The notes beneath the pieces are model-generated. The model saw only the letters and a program-made list of their open reading frames with translations. It was not told where the DNA came from and searched no databases. The translations under genes were made by a program, and so were the position numbers. Below, piece by piece: positions 1-8,444 of a stretch of DNA of 64,000 bases (the first letter of the stretch is position 1; each line of letters starts with the position of its first letter). Source of the DNA: Streptoalloteichus tenebrarius (GTDB lineage Bacteria; Actinomycetota; Actinomycetes; Mycobacteriales; Pseudonocardiaceae); NCBI RefSeq assembly GCF_024171885.1, contig NZ_JAMTCP010000025.1, positions 34,420 to 98,419 on the forward strand, read 5' to 3'.

Positions 1-6
1 ACATTC

Positions 7-1971
7 GTGAGCGACACCAATCTGTTGAGCAGCGAGGCGCCGAGCGCCACAGCCCGCGCCGAGCGCGGGACCGACCAGCAGGGCTCGTCGAGCCCGGCCA
101 AGAACGGCACCGCGGCGCGTCGCCGCGGTCTGTCCGGCATGGTTCTCGCCGAGCTGCGCGAGCTGGCCAAGGAGTTGGGCATCACCAACACCACGGGCAT
201 GCGCAAGGGCGACCTGATCGCTGCCATCAAGGAGCGGCAGGGCGGTGGGTCGCCGAGCCGTGGCGGGCGTGCCAGCGCCACCGGTGACGCCGCGCAACTG
301 CCGCTGACCGGCGTGGAGGGCGCCGGTGAGAAGGCCCAGCCGGCCGCCGAGCGGCCGGCCGAGGAGGAGCCGGCCCGTCGTGGCCGCCGCCGCCGCGCGG
401 CCACCCGCCCCGCCGGCAGCCCGGAGGCCGGCGAGCAGCCGGCCGAGCAGCCGGCCGCCCCCGAGCGGGTCGAGCAGCCGGCCGAGACCGTCGAGAAGGC
501 GGAGAAGGTCGAGACCGAGCGCCAGGAGCGGCGCGAGCGGACCGAGCGCGGTGAGCGCCGGGAGCGCGGCGACCGGTCCGAGCGCGGTGAGCGGTCGGAC
601 CGCGCGGAGCGGGGCGACCGCTCCGAGCGCGGCGAGCAGGCCAGGGGCGGCGCCCGGGACGGCGGTCGCGACAGCGCCCGTGACAGTGCCAGGGACAATG
701 CCAGGGACAGCGCCAGGGACGAGGAGGACGACGAGGCCGGCGGCCGTCGGCGCGGCCGGCGGTTCCGCGACCGCCGCCGCAACCGGGGCCGGGGCGAGGG
801 CGGCGGCAACGAGCCGGAGGTCCGCGAGGACGACGTCCTGCTGCCGGTGGCCGGTGTCCTCGACGTGCTGGAGAACTACGCGTTCGTCCGCACCTCGGGC
901 TACCTGGCCGGCCCGAACGACGTCTACGTCTCGCTGTCCCTGGTCCGCAAGTACGGGCTGCGCCGGGGTGACGCGATCACCGGCGCCGTGCGCCAGCCGC
1001 GCGAGGGCGAGCAGCAGCGACAGAAGTTCAACCCGCTGGTGCGCGTGGACTCGATCAACGGCCTCGACCCGGACCAGGCCCGCAACCGGCCGGAGTTCCA
1101 CAAGCTGACCCCGCTCTACCCGAACGAGCGGCTGCGCCTGGAGACCGAGCCGCACGTCCTCACCACCCGGGTGATCGACCTGGTCATGCCGATCGGCAAG
1201 GGCCAGCGCGCGTTGATCGTCTCGCCGCCCAAGGCCGGCAAGACCTCGGTGTTGCAGGCGATCGCCAACGCGATCACCAAGAACAACCCCGAGTGCTGGC
1301 TGATGGTCGTGCTGGTCGACGAGCGGCCCGAGGAGGTCACCGACATGCAGCGGTCGGTGAAGGGCGAGGTCATCGCCTCGACCTTCGACCGCCCGCCGTC
1401 GGACCACACCACGGTCGCCGAGCTGTCGATCGAGCGGGCCAAGCGGCTGGTCGAGATGGGCCACGACGTCGTCGTGCTGCTCGACTCGATCACCCGTCTG
1501 GGCAGGGCCTACAACCTGGCGGCCCCGGCCTCCGGCCGGATCCTGTCCGGTGGTGTCGACTCGACCGCCCTGTACCCGCCGAAGCGGTTCCTGGGCGCGG
1601 CGCGCAACATCGAGGGTGGCGGCTCGCTGACCATCTTCGCGACCGCGCTCGTCGAGACCGGCTCCACCATGGACACGGTGATCTTCGAGGAGTTCAAGGG
1701 CACCGGCAACGCCGAGCTCAAGCTGGACCGCAAGATCGCCGACCGGCGGGTCTTCCCCGCGGTGGACGTCAACCCGTCCGGCACCCGCAAGGAGGAGCTG
1801 CTGCTCTCGCCGGACGAGCTGGCCGTCACGCACAAGCTGCGCAGGGTGCTCCAGGCCCTGGACAGCCAGCAGGCCATCGACCTGCTGCTCGACCGGCTGC
1901 GCAAGACGCGCACCAACATCGAGTTCCTCATGCAGGTGGCCAAGACGGCGCCGGGCGCCGACAACGACTGA
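7..1971 (+). CDS. rho: Transcription termination factor Rho
   Basis: Hexameric RNA-dependent ATPase/helicase that ends transcription at C-rich rut sites. The 654-residue protein has an N-terminal Rho_N (SAP-like) helix domain at about residues 41-78. A long Arg/Glu/Asp-rich disordered insert follows at about 80-270, then the cold-shock RNA-binding domain at about 278-345. The RecA-type motor carries Walker A PPKAGKT at 407-413 and the R-loop segment KLDRKIADRRVFPA. The insert makes it much longer than E. coli Rho (419 aa), as is usual in Actinobacteria. The GTG start lies six bases from the window edge, so the ribosome site is not visible. A strong hairpin follows the stop. Confidence 0.97.
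   Translation: MSDTNLLSSEAPSATARAERGTDQQGSSSPAKNGTAARRRGLSGMVLAELRELAKELGITNTTGMRKGDLIAAIKERQGGGSPSRGGRASATGDAAQLPLTGVEGAGEKAQPAAERPAEEEPARRGRRRRAATRPAGSPEAGEQPAEQPAAPERVEQPAETVEKAEKVETERQERRERTERGERRERGDRSERGERSDRAERGDRSERGEQARGGARDGGRDSARDSARDNARDSARDEEDDEAGGRRRGRRFRDRRRNRGRGEGGGNEPEVREDDVLLPVAGVLDVLENYAFVRTSGYLAGPNDVYVSLSLVRKYGLRRGDAITGAVRQPREGEQQRQKFNPLVRVDSINGLDPDQARNRPEFHKLTPLYPNERLRLETEPHVLTTRVIDLVMPIGKGQRALIVSPPKAGKTSVLQAIANAITKNNPECWLMVVLVDERPEEVTDMQRSVKGEVIASTFDRPPSDHTTVAELSIERAKRLVEMGHDVVVLLDSITRLGRAYNLAAPASGRILSGGVDSTALYPPKRFLGAARNIEGGGSLTIFATALVETGSTMDTVIFEEFKGTGNAELKLDRKIADRRVFPAVDVNPSGTRKEELLLSPDELAVTHKLRRVLQALDSQQAIDLLLDRLRKTRTNIEFLMQVAKTAPGADND
670..717 (+). repeat. 12-nt tandem repeat inside rho
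   Basis: Four consecutive 12-base units of the form GACAGYGCCAGG encode DSAR, DSAR, DNAR, DSAR in the disordered Rho insert. The preceding 100 bases repeat ERGER/DRSER-type codons more loosely. Expansion or contraction here would alter insert length without shifting the frame. Confidence 0.85.
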
Positions 1972-2010
1972 CCCGGCGACGGGCTGTCGTCGGCGCCTGC
2001 CGACCGCGAC

Positions 2011-2043
2011 CGGGGGTGGTTCCCAGCACGGGAACCACCCCCG
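2011..2043 (+). terminator. Terminator after rho
   Basis: A perfect 14-bp inverted repeat (arms 2011-2024 and 2030-2043) around a 5-base loop, 40 bases past the rho stop. There is no U-tract, as is common for actinobacterial hairpin terminators. It should separate rho from the opposite-strand gene at 2169-2549. Confidence 0.8.
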
Positions 2044-2168
2044 GTTCGCGTGGGGCGGCACGGGACGGCACCGGTCGGCGCCGCACGGCGGGGACGGACG
2101 CGGCCGGCGCCCGCGGCTCCGCGCCGGGTCCTCGTCGACGGCGGCCCCCGCGCCAGGACCTGGGGTGC

Positions 2169-2549
2169 TCACAGCCGGTACGGGCGGACGCAGGGGGCCC
2201 GTCGGAGCCGGCGGACGAGCACGGCGAGCACCGCGGTCGAGGGCAGCCCGACGGCGGCGGCGACCAGGGCCGGCAGGAGGACGCCGTCCAGGCTCACCCC
2301 GACCACGCCGAGCCCGGCGAGGTAGGACCAGCGCAACCAGTTCCGCTGCCACCCGGCCCGCCACGCCGCGTCCCCGCCGGTGGCGAACCCGATCGCCACC
2401 GCCGCCCCGAACAACGGGCCGTAGACCTCGATCGGACGACCGACCACCAGCAGCGGGACGGCGGTCAGCCCGAGGACCGCCGCGACGAACAACAGGGGCA
2501 GCGCCAACCACGTCCGCACGGGAAGCTGCCGGCCGAGAGCGCACAGCAC
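2169..2549 (-). CDS. Small multi-pass membrane protein, unknown function
   Basis: A 126-residue hydrophobic protein with about four predicted membrane spans and a basic C-terminal tail (LVRRLRRAP). No family motif is recognised. The GTG start at 2549 has no clear ribosome site, and a GTG at 2519 (VRTWLALP) is an alternative. It points the same way as the membrane gene at 2667-3089, 117 bases upstream, and the two may form a small unit. Both sit in the opposite orientation between rho and rpmE, which are usually close neighbours in actinomycetes. That makes the pair lineage-specific by inference. Confidence 0.6.
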   Translation of the reverse strand: MLCALGRQLPVRTWLALPLLFVAAVLGLTAVPLLVVGRPIEVYGPLFGAAVAIGFATGGDAAWRAGWQRNWLRWSYLAGLGVVGVSLDGVLLPALVAAAVGLPSTAVLAVLVRRLRRAPCVRPYRL

Positions 2550-2666
2550 GGCGTCAGGATGGGTCCTCGCCGGCCGGCCGAAACCCCCGTCGCGGTGATC
2601 GGTCGGGGGTCCGCGGCGAGTGGGTCGCCCGGTGCGCCGAACGGTCGGCGGTCGCGGTGGCGGGAT

Positions 2667-3089
2667 TCAGCGCGTGGCGTCGGGACCGATCGGCTCGGGC
2701 GGTCGCCACGGCGACCGGCGGCGGAGCGCGACGACGGCCACGCCGAGCCCCAGCGCCAGCGCCCCGCTGACCACGACGACCCCGGTCCCCTCGACGGGGA
2801 CCGGCCAGAGCGTCGCGACGGCGGACCCGCCCACGATCAACGCCACCGGCAGGCCCCAGCGCGCGAGCATCCGGTGCAGCCGCCGGGGCAGGGCGGGGGC
2901 GCGCAACGCGACCAGCGCCAGGAACCCGCTGACCCACAGCAGGGACCCCAGGGTGGCCGGCCGCCACCCGGCCGCCGCCGTGCACAGCGCCCTCAGGAAC
3001 AGGGGCACGTCGACCAGGAACAACGCGCTCAGGGCCCACGGCAGCGGCGGGATCAGGGGCGCGCCGGGGGCGCCGATCCGGTCGGACAT
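2667..3089 (-). CDS. Small membrane protein, unknown function
   Basis: A 140-residue protein with about four hydrophobic spans and a basic C-terminus (ALRRRSPWRPP). I chose the ATG at 3089 (MSDRIGAPGAP) over an upstream extension because the extra residues are low-complexity and would run across the likely rpmE promoter. The gene is divergent from rpmE and shares its 158-base upstream region. It is similar in size and layout to the following small membrane gene, but no clear sequence identity between the two was seen. Confidence 0.6.
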   Translation of the reverse strand: MSDRIGAPGAPLIPPLPWALSALFLVDVPLFLRALCTAAAGWRPATLGSLLWVSGFLALVALRAPALPRRLHRMLARWGLPVALIVGGSAVATLWPVPVEGTGVVVVSGALALGLGVAVVALRRRSPWRPPEPIGPDATR

Positions 3090-3108
3090 GGTCGGGAGGG
3101 TAGCCGGG

Positions 3109-3134
3109 GGAACATCGGGCGCACCGGGCGCGTT
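3109..3134 (+). promoter_or_regulatory. SigR/SigH-type promoter of rpmE
   Basis: GGAAC at 3109-3113 and GTT at 3132-3134 are separated by exactly 18 bases. This matches the GGAAT/C-N18-GTT form of the disulphide-stress sigma factors SigR (Streptomyces) and SigH (mycobacteria). rpmE is a known SigR target in S. coelicolor. It implies a leader of about 105 bases. Assignment is by pattern only. Confidence 0.6.
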
Positions 3135-3247
3135 GTAGCTCTGGCCAGGGCGTCTGGCACACTGGACAGCCGAGTCCGGCACCGGTTCACCCCTACGTGT
3201 GGTAGTAGCACGGGGACCCGGCGGCCACGAGGAGAGGACAGGACACG

Positions 3248-3460
3248 GTGAAGACGGGTATCCACCCTGACTACGTGGTCACCGAGGTGACCTGCGGCTG
3301 CGGCAACACCTTCACGACCCGCAGCGCCAAGAAGAGCGGTTCCATCCACGTCGAGGTCTGCTCCAACTGCCACCCGTTCTACACGGGCAAGCAGAAGATC
3401 CTGGACACCGGCGGCCGGGTGGCCCGCTTCGAGGCCCGCTACGGCAAGCGGAAGAAGTAG
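3248..3460 (+). CDS. rpmE: 50S ribosomal protein L31 (zinc-binding form)
   Basis: A 70-residue large-subunit protein. Cys16, Cys18, Cys38 and Cys41 (CGC and CSNC) form the zinc ribbon that defines the C+ class of L31, as opposed to the zinc-free paralogue used under zinc starvation. The GTG start follows GAGGAGAGG. A SigR-like promoter lies upstream and a hairpin terminator follows directly, so it looks monocistronic. The thiol-zinc centre fits the proposed disulphide-stress control. Confidence 0.97.
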   Translation: MKTGIHPDYVVTEVTCGCGNTFTTRSAKKSGSIHVEVCSNCHPFYTGKQKILDTGGRVARFEARYGKRKK

Positions 3461-3468
3461 CTTCGGCA

Positions 3469-3506
3469 ACGGCGCCCGCCCTGGGGATCTCCCGGGCGGG
3501 CGCCGT
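3469..3506 (+). terminator. Terminator after rpmE
   Basis: A perfect 13-bp stem (arms 3469-3481 and 3494-3506) whose 12-base loop can pair further (GGGA/TCCC). It begins 9 bases after the rpmE stop. Confidence 0.85.
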
Positions 3507-3666
3507 CGTCGTGTCAGGAAGCACGTGATGTCACCCGGCCGGGCGCCCAGGGCGGCGCCGGACGCGGGTGTCCCGCGAACCCGGGGCGCGGCCGGTGCGG
3601 CCGGCGTGGTGACGACACCCGGTACGGCCGCGACCCGCGGCCGGAGGGGTCCCGAAGAGGAGGAGC

Positions 3667-4764
3667 GTGGCGGTGGCGATGGACGCGGCGGCCCTGCGTG
3701 AGCTGCTCGCCGAGCACACCGAGCTGGAGCGGCGGCTCGCGGACCCGTCCGTGCACGCCGAGGCGGGCACGGCCCGCCGGCTCGGCCGTCGCTACGCCGA
3801 GCTGACCCCGGTCGTGCGCGCCGCCAGGGAGCTGGAGCAGGCCCGCGCCGACCTGGAGGCCGCGCGCGAGCTGGCCGAGGAGGACCCCGCCTTCGCCGGC
3901 GAGGCCGCCCAGCTCGCCGACCAGATCCCCCGGTTGGAGGAGCGGCTGGCCGAGCTGCTGCTGCCGAGGGACCCGCACGACGGCTCCGACGTCATCGTGG
4001 AGATCAAGTCCGGCGAGGGCGGCGAGGAGTCCGCGCTGTTCGCCGGCGACCTGCTCCGGATGTACCTGCGCTACGCCGAGCGGCGGGGCTGGCGCACCGA
4101 GATCCTCGACGCCACCGACTCCGAGCTGGGCGGCTACAAGGACGTCACCGTCGCGGTGAAGAGCCGGCCCGGCGACGCGGGCCCGGAGGGCGTCTGGGCG
4201 CGGCTGAAGTTCGAGGGCGGGGTGCACCGCGTGCAGCGGGTGCCGGTCACCGAGTCGCAGGGCCGCATCCACACCTCGGCCGCCGGCGTGCTGGTCTACC
4301 CCGAGCCGGAGGACGTCGAGGTCGACATCGACGAGAAGGACCTGCGGATCGACGTGTTCCGCTCCTCGGGCCACGGCGGCCAGAGCGTGAACACCACCGA
4401 CTCCGCGGTGCGCATCACCCACCTGCCGACCGGCATCGTCGTGAGCTGCCAGAACGAGCGCAGCCAGCTCCAGAACAAGGCCAGGGCCATGGAGGTCCTG
4501 CGGGCCAGGCTGCTCGCCGCCGCCGAGGAGGAGGCGCAGCGCAGGGCCTCGGAGGACCGGCGCAGCCAGGTGCGCACGGTCGACCGGTCCGAGCGCGTGC
4601 GCACCTACAACTTCCCGGAGAACCGGATCTCCGACCACCGGGTGAACTACAAGGCGTACAACCTCGACCAGGTGCTCGACGGCGACCTCGACGGGGTGTT
4701 GGACGCCCTCGTGGCGGCCGACCGCGCGGAGCGGCTGGCGGCCACGGCCGGGGCCGGGGCCTAG
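3667..4764 (+). CDS. prfA: Peptide chain release factor 1
   Basis: Class I release factor that reads UAA and UAG and triggers peptidyl-tRNA hydrolysis. Numbered from GTG 3667, the codon-reading tripeptide PVT is at 193-195 and the catalytic GGQ at 237-239 ([10 protein letters not shown]). The length of about 365 aa is normal. Start choice is open: AGGAGG at 3658-3663 lies only 3 bases before GTG 3667 but 9 bases before the in-frame GTG 3673, so 3673 may be the true start; ATG 3679 is also possible. prmC, whose product methylates the GGQ glutamine, follows by 10 bases, a conserved functional pairing. Confidence 0.95.
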   Translation: MAVAMDAAALRELLAEHTELERRLADPSVHAEAGTARRLGRRYAELTPVVRAARELEQARADLEAARELAEEDPAFAGEAAQLADQIPRLEERLAELLLPRDPHDGSDVIVEIKSGEGGEESALFAGDLLRMYLRYAERRGWRTEILDATDSELGGYKDVTVAVKSRPGDAGPEGVWARLKFEGGVHRVQRVPVTESQGRIHTSAAGVLVYPEPEDVEVDIDEKDLRIDVFRSSGHGGQSVNTTDSAVRITHLPTGIVVSCQNERSQLQNKARAMEVLRARLLAAAEEEAQRRASEDRRSQVRTVDRSERVRTYNFPENRISDHRVNYKAYNLDQVLDGDLDGVLDALVAADRAERLAATAGAGA

Positions 4765-4774
4765 GTTGGGGCCC

Positions 4775-5638
4775 ATGAGCCGACAGCCGTTGCGGGTGGC
4801 CGTGCTGGAGGCCGAGCGCGCCCTGGCCGCCGCCGGGGTGGCCAGCCCCAGGGTGGACGCCGAGCTGCTGGCCGCGCACGTGCTGGGCGTCGAGCGGACC
4901 CGGCTGCCCCTGGTGCCGCTGGTCGACACCGAGGTCGTGGAGGCCCTGCGCCGGCTCGTGGAGCAGCGCGCCCGCCGGGTCCCGCTCCAGCACCTGCTGG
5001 GCACCGCCGTCCTCGGCCGGGTCACCCTGGCCGTGGGCCCCGGCGTGTTCACGCCCCGCCCCGAGACCGAGCTGCTCCTCGAATGGGGGCTGCGGGCGCT
5101 GGACGGCGTGACCGCGCCGGTCGTGGTCGACCTGTGCACCGGGTCGGGGGCGCTCGCGCTGGCGTTCGCCCACGAGCGGCCGGACGCCGTCGTGCACGCC
5201 GTCGAACGGGACCCGGCCGCGCTGGCCTGGGCCCGCCGCAACGCGGACGACCAGGCCGCCCGCGGCGACACCCCGATCCGCCTGCACGCCGGCGACGTCG
5301 CCGACCCCGAGCTGCTCGCCGACCTCGACGGCGGCGTCGACCTCGTCGTCTGCAACCCGCCCTACGTGCCGGAGGGCACTCCGGTCCCGCCCGAGGTGGC
5401 CGAGCACGACCCGCACCACGCGGTGTTCGCACCGGACGAGGGGCTGGAGGTGATCCGGCACGTCGTGGACCGCGCGGTCCGGCTGCTGCGTAGGGGCGGG
5501 GCCGTCGCGATCGAGCACGACGACACGCACGGCGAGTCGGCGCCGGCCCTGCTCGCCGCCCGGCGCGCGCTCACCGACGTCGTGGACCACCCCGACCTCG
5601 CCGGACGGCCGCGCTTCGTCACCGCGCGCCGGAGCTGA
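4775..5638 (+). CDS. prmC: Peptide chain release factor N5-glutamine methyltransferase
   Basis: SAM-dependent enzyme that methylates the Gln of the release-factor GGQ motif. An N-terminal helical domain precedes a Rossmann methyltransferase fold with VVDLCTGSGALALAF (SAM binding) and the substrate-glutamine motif NPPY (VVCNPPYVP). The 287-residue length from ATG 4775 is typical. An in-frame TTG at 4766 would add three residues and is less likely. It lies directly after prfA, in the same transcription unit. Confidence 0.95.
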   Translation: MSRQPLRVAVLEAERALAAAGVASPRVDAELLAAHVLGVERTRLPLVPLVDTEVVEALRRLVEQRARRVPLQHLLGTAVLGRVTLAVGPGVFTPRPETELLLEWGLRALDGVTAPVVVDLCTGSGALALAFAHERPDAVVHAVERDPAALAWARRNADDQAARGDTPIRLHAGDVADPELLADLDGGVDLVVCNPPYVPEGTPVPPEVAEHDPHHAVFAPDEGLEVIRHVVDRAVRLLRRGGAVAIEHDDTHGESAPALLAARRALTDVVDHPDLAGRPRFVTARRS

Positions 5639-5704
5639 CCCCGCCGCGCCGGCGGTGAGGGGGTCGTGCTCCCCCGCTCGCCCCGGCGTGCCAGGATCGG
5701 GACC

Positions 5705-6355
5705 GTGAGCACCGTCTACGACTGTCGTCAGCCGGAGACCCGTCAGGCCGGGCTGGCCGCCGCGGCCGGCGCGGTGCGGGCCGGTCAGCTCGTCGTGTTG
5801 CCGACCGACACCGTCTACGGCATCGGCTGCGACGCCTTCGACTCCGCCGCCGTCGACTCCCTCCTCGCCGCCAAGGGCCGGGGCAGGGACATGCCCGTCC
5901 CGGTGCTCGTCGGCTCCTGGACCACCATCGACGGCCTCGTGATGTCCGTGCCGGCGCAGGCCAGGCGGCTCATCGAGGCGTTCTGGCCTGGCGGGCTGTC
6001 GCTGGTGCTCCAGCACGCGCCCTCGCTCGCCTGGGACCTCGGGGACACGCGGGGCACGGTGATGCTGCGGATGCCGCTGCACCCGGTCGCGCTGGAGCTG
6101 CTGCGCGAGGTCGGCCCGATGGCGGTCTCCAGCGCCAACCGCTCGGGCCAGCCGCCGGCCTCCACGGCCGACGAGGCCCGCGCCCAGCTCGGCGAGTCGG
6201 TGCCGGTCTACCTGGACGGCGGCCCGTCGGGCGACCCGGTCGCCTCGACCATCGTCGACCTCACCGGCTCCCAGGCCCGCATCCTCCGCGAGGGCGCGAT
6301 CAGCCGCGCCGACGTGGCCGAGGCGCTGGAGATCGACGTCGACCAGCTCGCCTGA
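5705..6355 (+). CDS. tsaC: L-threonylcarbamoyladenylate synthase (Sua5/YrdC/YwlC family)
   Basis: Makes threonylcarbamoyl-AMP from threonine, bicarbonate and ATP, the first step of the t6A modification of ANN-decoding tRNAs. The 216-residue protein is a single YrdC domain. Motifs include LPTDTVYGIGCDA, the KGRGRDMPVPVLV nucleotide-binding region, and SSANRSGQPP. It lacks the extra C-terminal Sua5 domain. The GTG at 5705 is preferred over an in-frame GTG at 5666, whose extra residues are not family-like. It follows prmC, as in many actinobacteria. Confidence 0.94.
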   Translation: MSTVYDCRQPETRQAGLAAAAGAVRAGQLVVLPTDTVYGIGCDAFDSAAVDSLLAAKGRGRDMPVPVLVGSWTTIDGLVMSVPAQARRLIEAFWPGGLSLVLQHAPSLAWDLGDTRGTVMLRMPLHPVALELLREVGPMAVSSANRSGQPPASTADEARAQLGESVPVYLDGGPSGDPVASTIVDLTGSQARILREGAISRADVAEALEIDVDQLA

Positions 6356-6387
6356 ACGCGAGGGACGCTCACGGAGTTGCCGCGACC

Positions 6388-6437
6388 GGCCCCCGTGATC
6401 ACACTCGGCCTCGCCGAGGGGGGTGATCACGGGGGCC
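6388..6437 (+). terminator. Large composite hairpin after tsaC
   Basis: A perfect 15-bp outer stem (6388-6402 with 6423-6437) encloses a second 6-bp stem (CTCGGC/GCCGAG), giving a two-storey hairpin. It begins 33 bases past the tsaC stop and is probably its terminator. The 3' arm contains the first GTG of the Uma2-like remnant, so any translation from that codon would start inside the stem. Confidence 0.7.
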
Positions 6438-7034
6438 GTGCGCGACCAGGACCTGCCGTTCGATCCGCTCGCCGAGTTCGCCGGCGCGTGGAACACCCGC
6501 CTCGCCGAGCGCTACCTCCCCGTGGAGGGCCTGGAGGAAGCCAGGCACGAGTGCGTGAACGGGAGGCTGGTGTTGAGTCCCCATGAGTCCGCGGCCAACG
6601 TGCACGCCGCGTTCATTCTGGGCATGCTGCTGTACTCACCTGCACGGGAAAGCGGACACGTGGTGTACGGCGGGCCACTCAACCTGCTCTTCTCTCCTGA
6701 CAGTTGGATCGAGCCGGACGTCAGCGTGCTCAGGGAATCAGCGGCAGGTGTCGTGGGGGTGCCGGCGGAGAAGTTCGTGATGCCGGTGGAATGCGTTTCG
6801 TCGGCGGGTCGGTATTGCGACTGGATTGACCGGTCGTGAATCTGAGCGGATGCCGGCGTTCCGTATTTCATGCGGGTCGAGGTCAAGCGTGCGGAGGAGA
6901 AGGTCACCGTGACCCAGCTCCGGCTGGAGGATGGTCGTCACGTTCCGCTGGCGTCGGCCAGCAACGGCGAGGTGTTCGAGACCGAGCCGCCGTTCCCGAT
7001 CCGGTTCGACCCGGCGGACCTGCTGGAGCCCTGA
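6423..7034 (+). pseudogene. Uma2-family (DUF820) nuclease-like pseudogene with two in-frame stops
   Basis: The frame reads as a Uma2-type PD-(D/E)XK protein: an N-terminal part with WIEPDVSVL, and a C-terminal part FMRVEVKRAEEKVTVTQL ending ADLLEP. Between them, codons 139 and 141 (6837-6839 and 6843-6845) are both TGA. The reading frame and length are otherwise intact across the break, so point mutations are likelier than an indel. Such genes are abundant and often decayed in actinomycetes. The stretch around the stops is less GC-rich than its flanks. It has no clear ribosome site and starts in a hairpin. It might be expressed only as a 138-residue fragment lacking the EVK half of the active site. 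Confidence 0.75.
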
Positions 7035-7141
7035 CCCGGCGGCGGAGCCGTTGGCCGGGCGGGCGCGCGCCGGCTGCTCGTGCCGGCCCCGGTCCCGGCC
7101 GGTAGCGTGTTGATCACCGCCAGCCGAGAGGAAGCCGACCA

Positions 7142-8428
7142 GTGGTGAGCACGCCGTTCTGGGGGCCGGACTTCGCCGCCCTCCAGGCCACCGATCCCGA
7201 GATCGCCGAGGTGGTGTTGGGCGAGCTGGACCGGCAACGCGGCGGGTTGCAGCTCATCGCGAGCGAGAACCTGACCAGTCCGGCCGTGCTGGCCGCCCTC
7301 GGCTCGACGTTGTCCAACAAGTACGCCGAGGGCTACCCGGGCCACCGCTACTACGGCGGGTGCGCGCAGGTCGACCGCGCGGAGGAGCTGGCGGTGGAGC
7401 GCGCCAGGGAGCTGTTCGGCGCGGAGCACGCCAACGTGCAGCCGCACTCCGGCGCGTCGGCGAACCTCGCGGCCTACGCCGCCTTCCTCCAGCCGGGCGA
7501 CCGGGTGCTGGCCATGGACCTGCGGCAGGGCGGGCACCTGACCCACGGGTCCAGGGTGAACTTCTCCGGCAAGTGGTTCCAGTCCGTCTCCTACACCGTG
7601 CGCGCGGACACCGAGCTGATCGACTACGACCAGGTGCGCGACCTGGCGCTGGCCTACGAGCCCAGGATGATCATCGCGGGGGCGACCGCCTACCCCCGGC
7701 TCATCGACTTCGCCGCGTTCCGGGAGATCGCCGACGAGGTCGGGGCGGTCCTCATGGTCGACGCCGCGCACTTCGTCGGCCTGGTCGCCGGCGGCGCCGT
7801 CCCCTCGCCCGTGCCGCACGCCGACGTCGTCACGTTCACGACGCACAAGGTCCTGCGCGGCCCCAGGGGCGGCATGATCCTCTGCCGCGCCGAGCACGCC
7901 AGGGCGATCGACAAGGCGGTGTTCCCGTTCACCCAGGGCGGGCCGTTGATGCACGCGGTCGCGGCCAAGGCCGTGGCGCTGCGGGAGGCGGCGCGACCGG
8001 AGTACGCCGCCTACGCCCGCCAGGTCGTGGCGAACGCGCGCGCCCTGGCCGCCGGGCTGGCCGAGCGGGGGCTGCGCCCGGTCTCCGGGGGCACCGACAC
8101 GCACCTGGCGCTGCTCGACCTGCGCGAGCTGGACGTGACCGGCGCGCAGGCCGAGACCCGGTGTGAACTCGCTCGCATCACCCTGAACAAGAACCTCGTC
8201 CCGTACGACCCGCGGACCCCGGCGACCGCGTCGGGCATCCGGGTGGGCTCGCCGTGCGTGACGACCCAGGGCATGACCGAGCCGGACATGGCGGTGGTCG
8301 CCGACCTGGTCGCGCGGGCGGTGCGGGCCGACCAGACGACCCAGGAGGGGGAGCGGGAGCTGGCCGCGGTGGCCGCCGAGGTGGCCGAACTCGTGGCCGA
8401 GCACCCGGCATACCCCCGGCAGTCGTAG
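7142..8428 (+). CDS. glyA: Serine hydroxymethyltransferase
   Basis: PLP enzyme interconverting serine and glycine with one-carbon transfer to tetrahydrofolate. The 428-residue protein has the PLP-lysine motif THKVLRGPRGG (Lys236), and Asp207 and His210 in VDAAHFVGL for cofactor binding. Two conserved stretches are atypical: QGGHLTHG (Gln129 where His is usual) and DAAHFVGL (usual form DMAHIAGL). It may therefore be the second actinobacterial GlyA paralogue, encoded beside the wecA-like gene. GTG 7142 or GTG 7145 follows GAGAGGAAG. Position between tsaC and a wecA-like gene upstream of atp genes matches Streptomyces. Confidence 0.92.
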   Translation: MVSTPFWGPDFAALQATDPEIAEVVLGELDRQRGGLQLIASENLTSPAVLAALGSTLSNKYAEGYPGHRYYGGCAQVDRAEELAVERARELFGAEHANVQPHSGASANLAAYAAFLQPGDRVLAMDLRQGGHLTHGSRVNFSGKWFQSVSYTVRADTELIDYDQVRDLALAYEPRMIIAGATAYPRLIDFAAFREIADEVGAVLMVDAAHFVGLVAGGAVPSPVPHADVVTFTTHKVLRGPRGGMILCRAEHARAIDKAVFPFTQGGPLMHAVAAKAVALREAARPEYAAYARQVVANARALAAGLAERGLRPVSGGTDTHLALLDLRELDVTGAQAETRCELARITLNKNLVPYDPRTPATASGIRVGSPCVTTQGMTEPDMAVVADLVARAVRADQTTQEGERELAAVAAEVAELVAEHPAYPRQS

Positions 8429-8444
8429 GGCTTAGGCTGATCCC

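Noticed and set aside
6837..6845. Two TGA codons in the Uma2-like frame as selenocysteine or programmed readthrough
   Set aside because: No SECIS-like hairpin directly downstream and no Cys/Sec position expected there in Uma2 proteins; simple nonsense mutations are sufficient.
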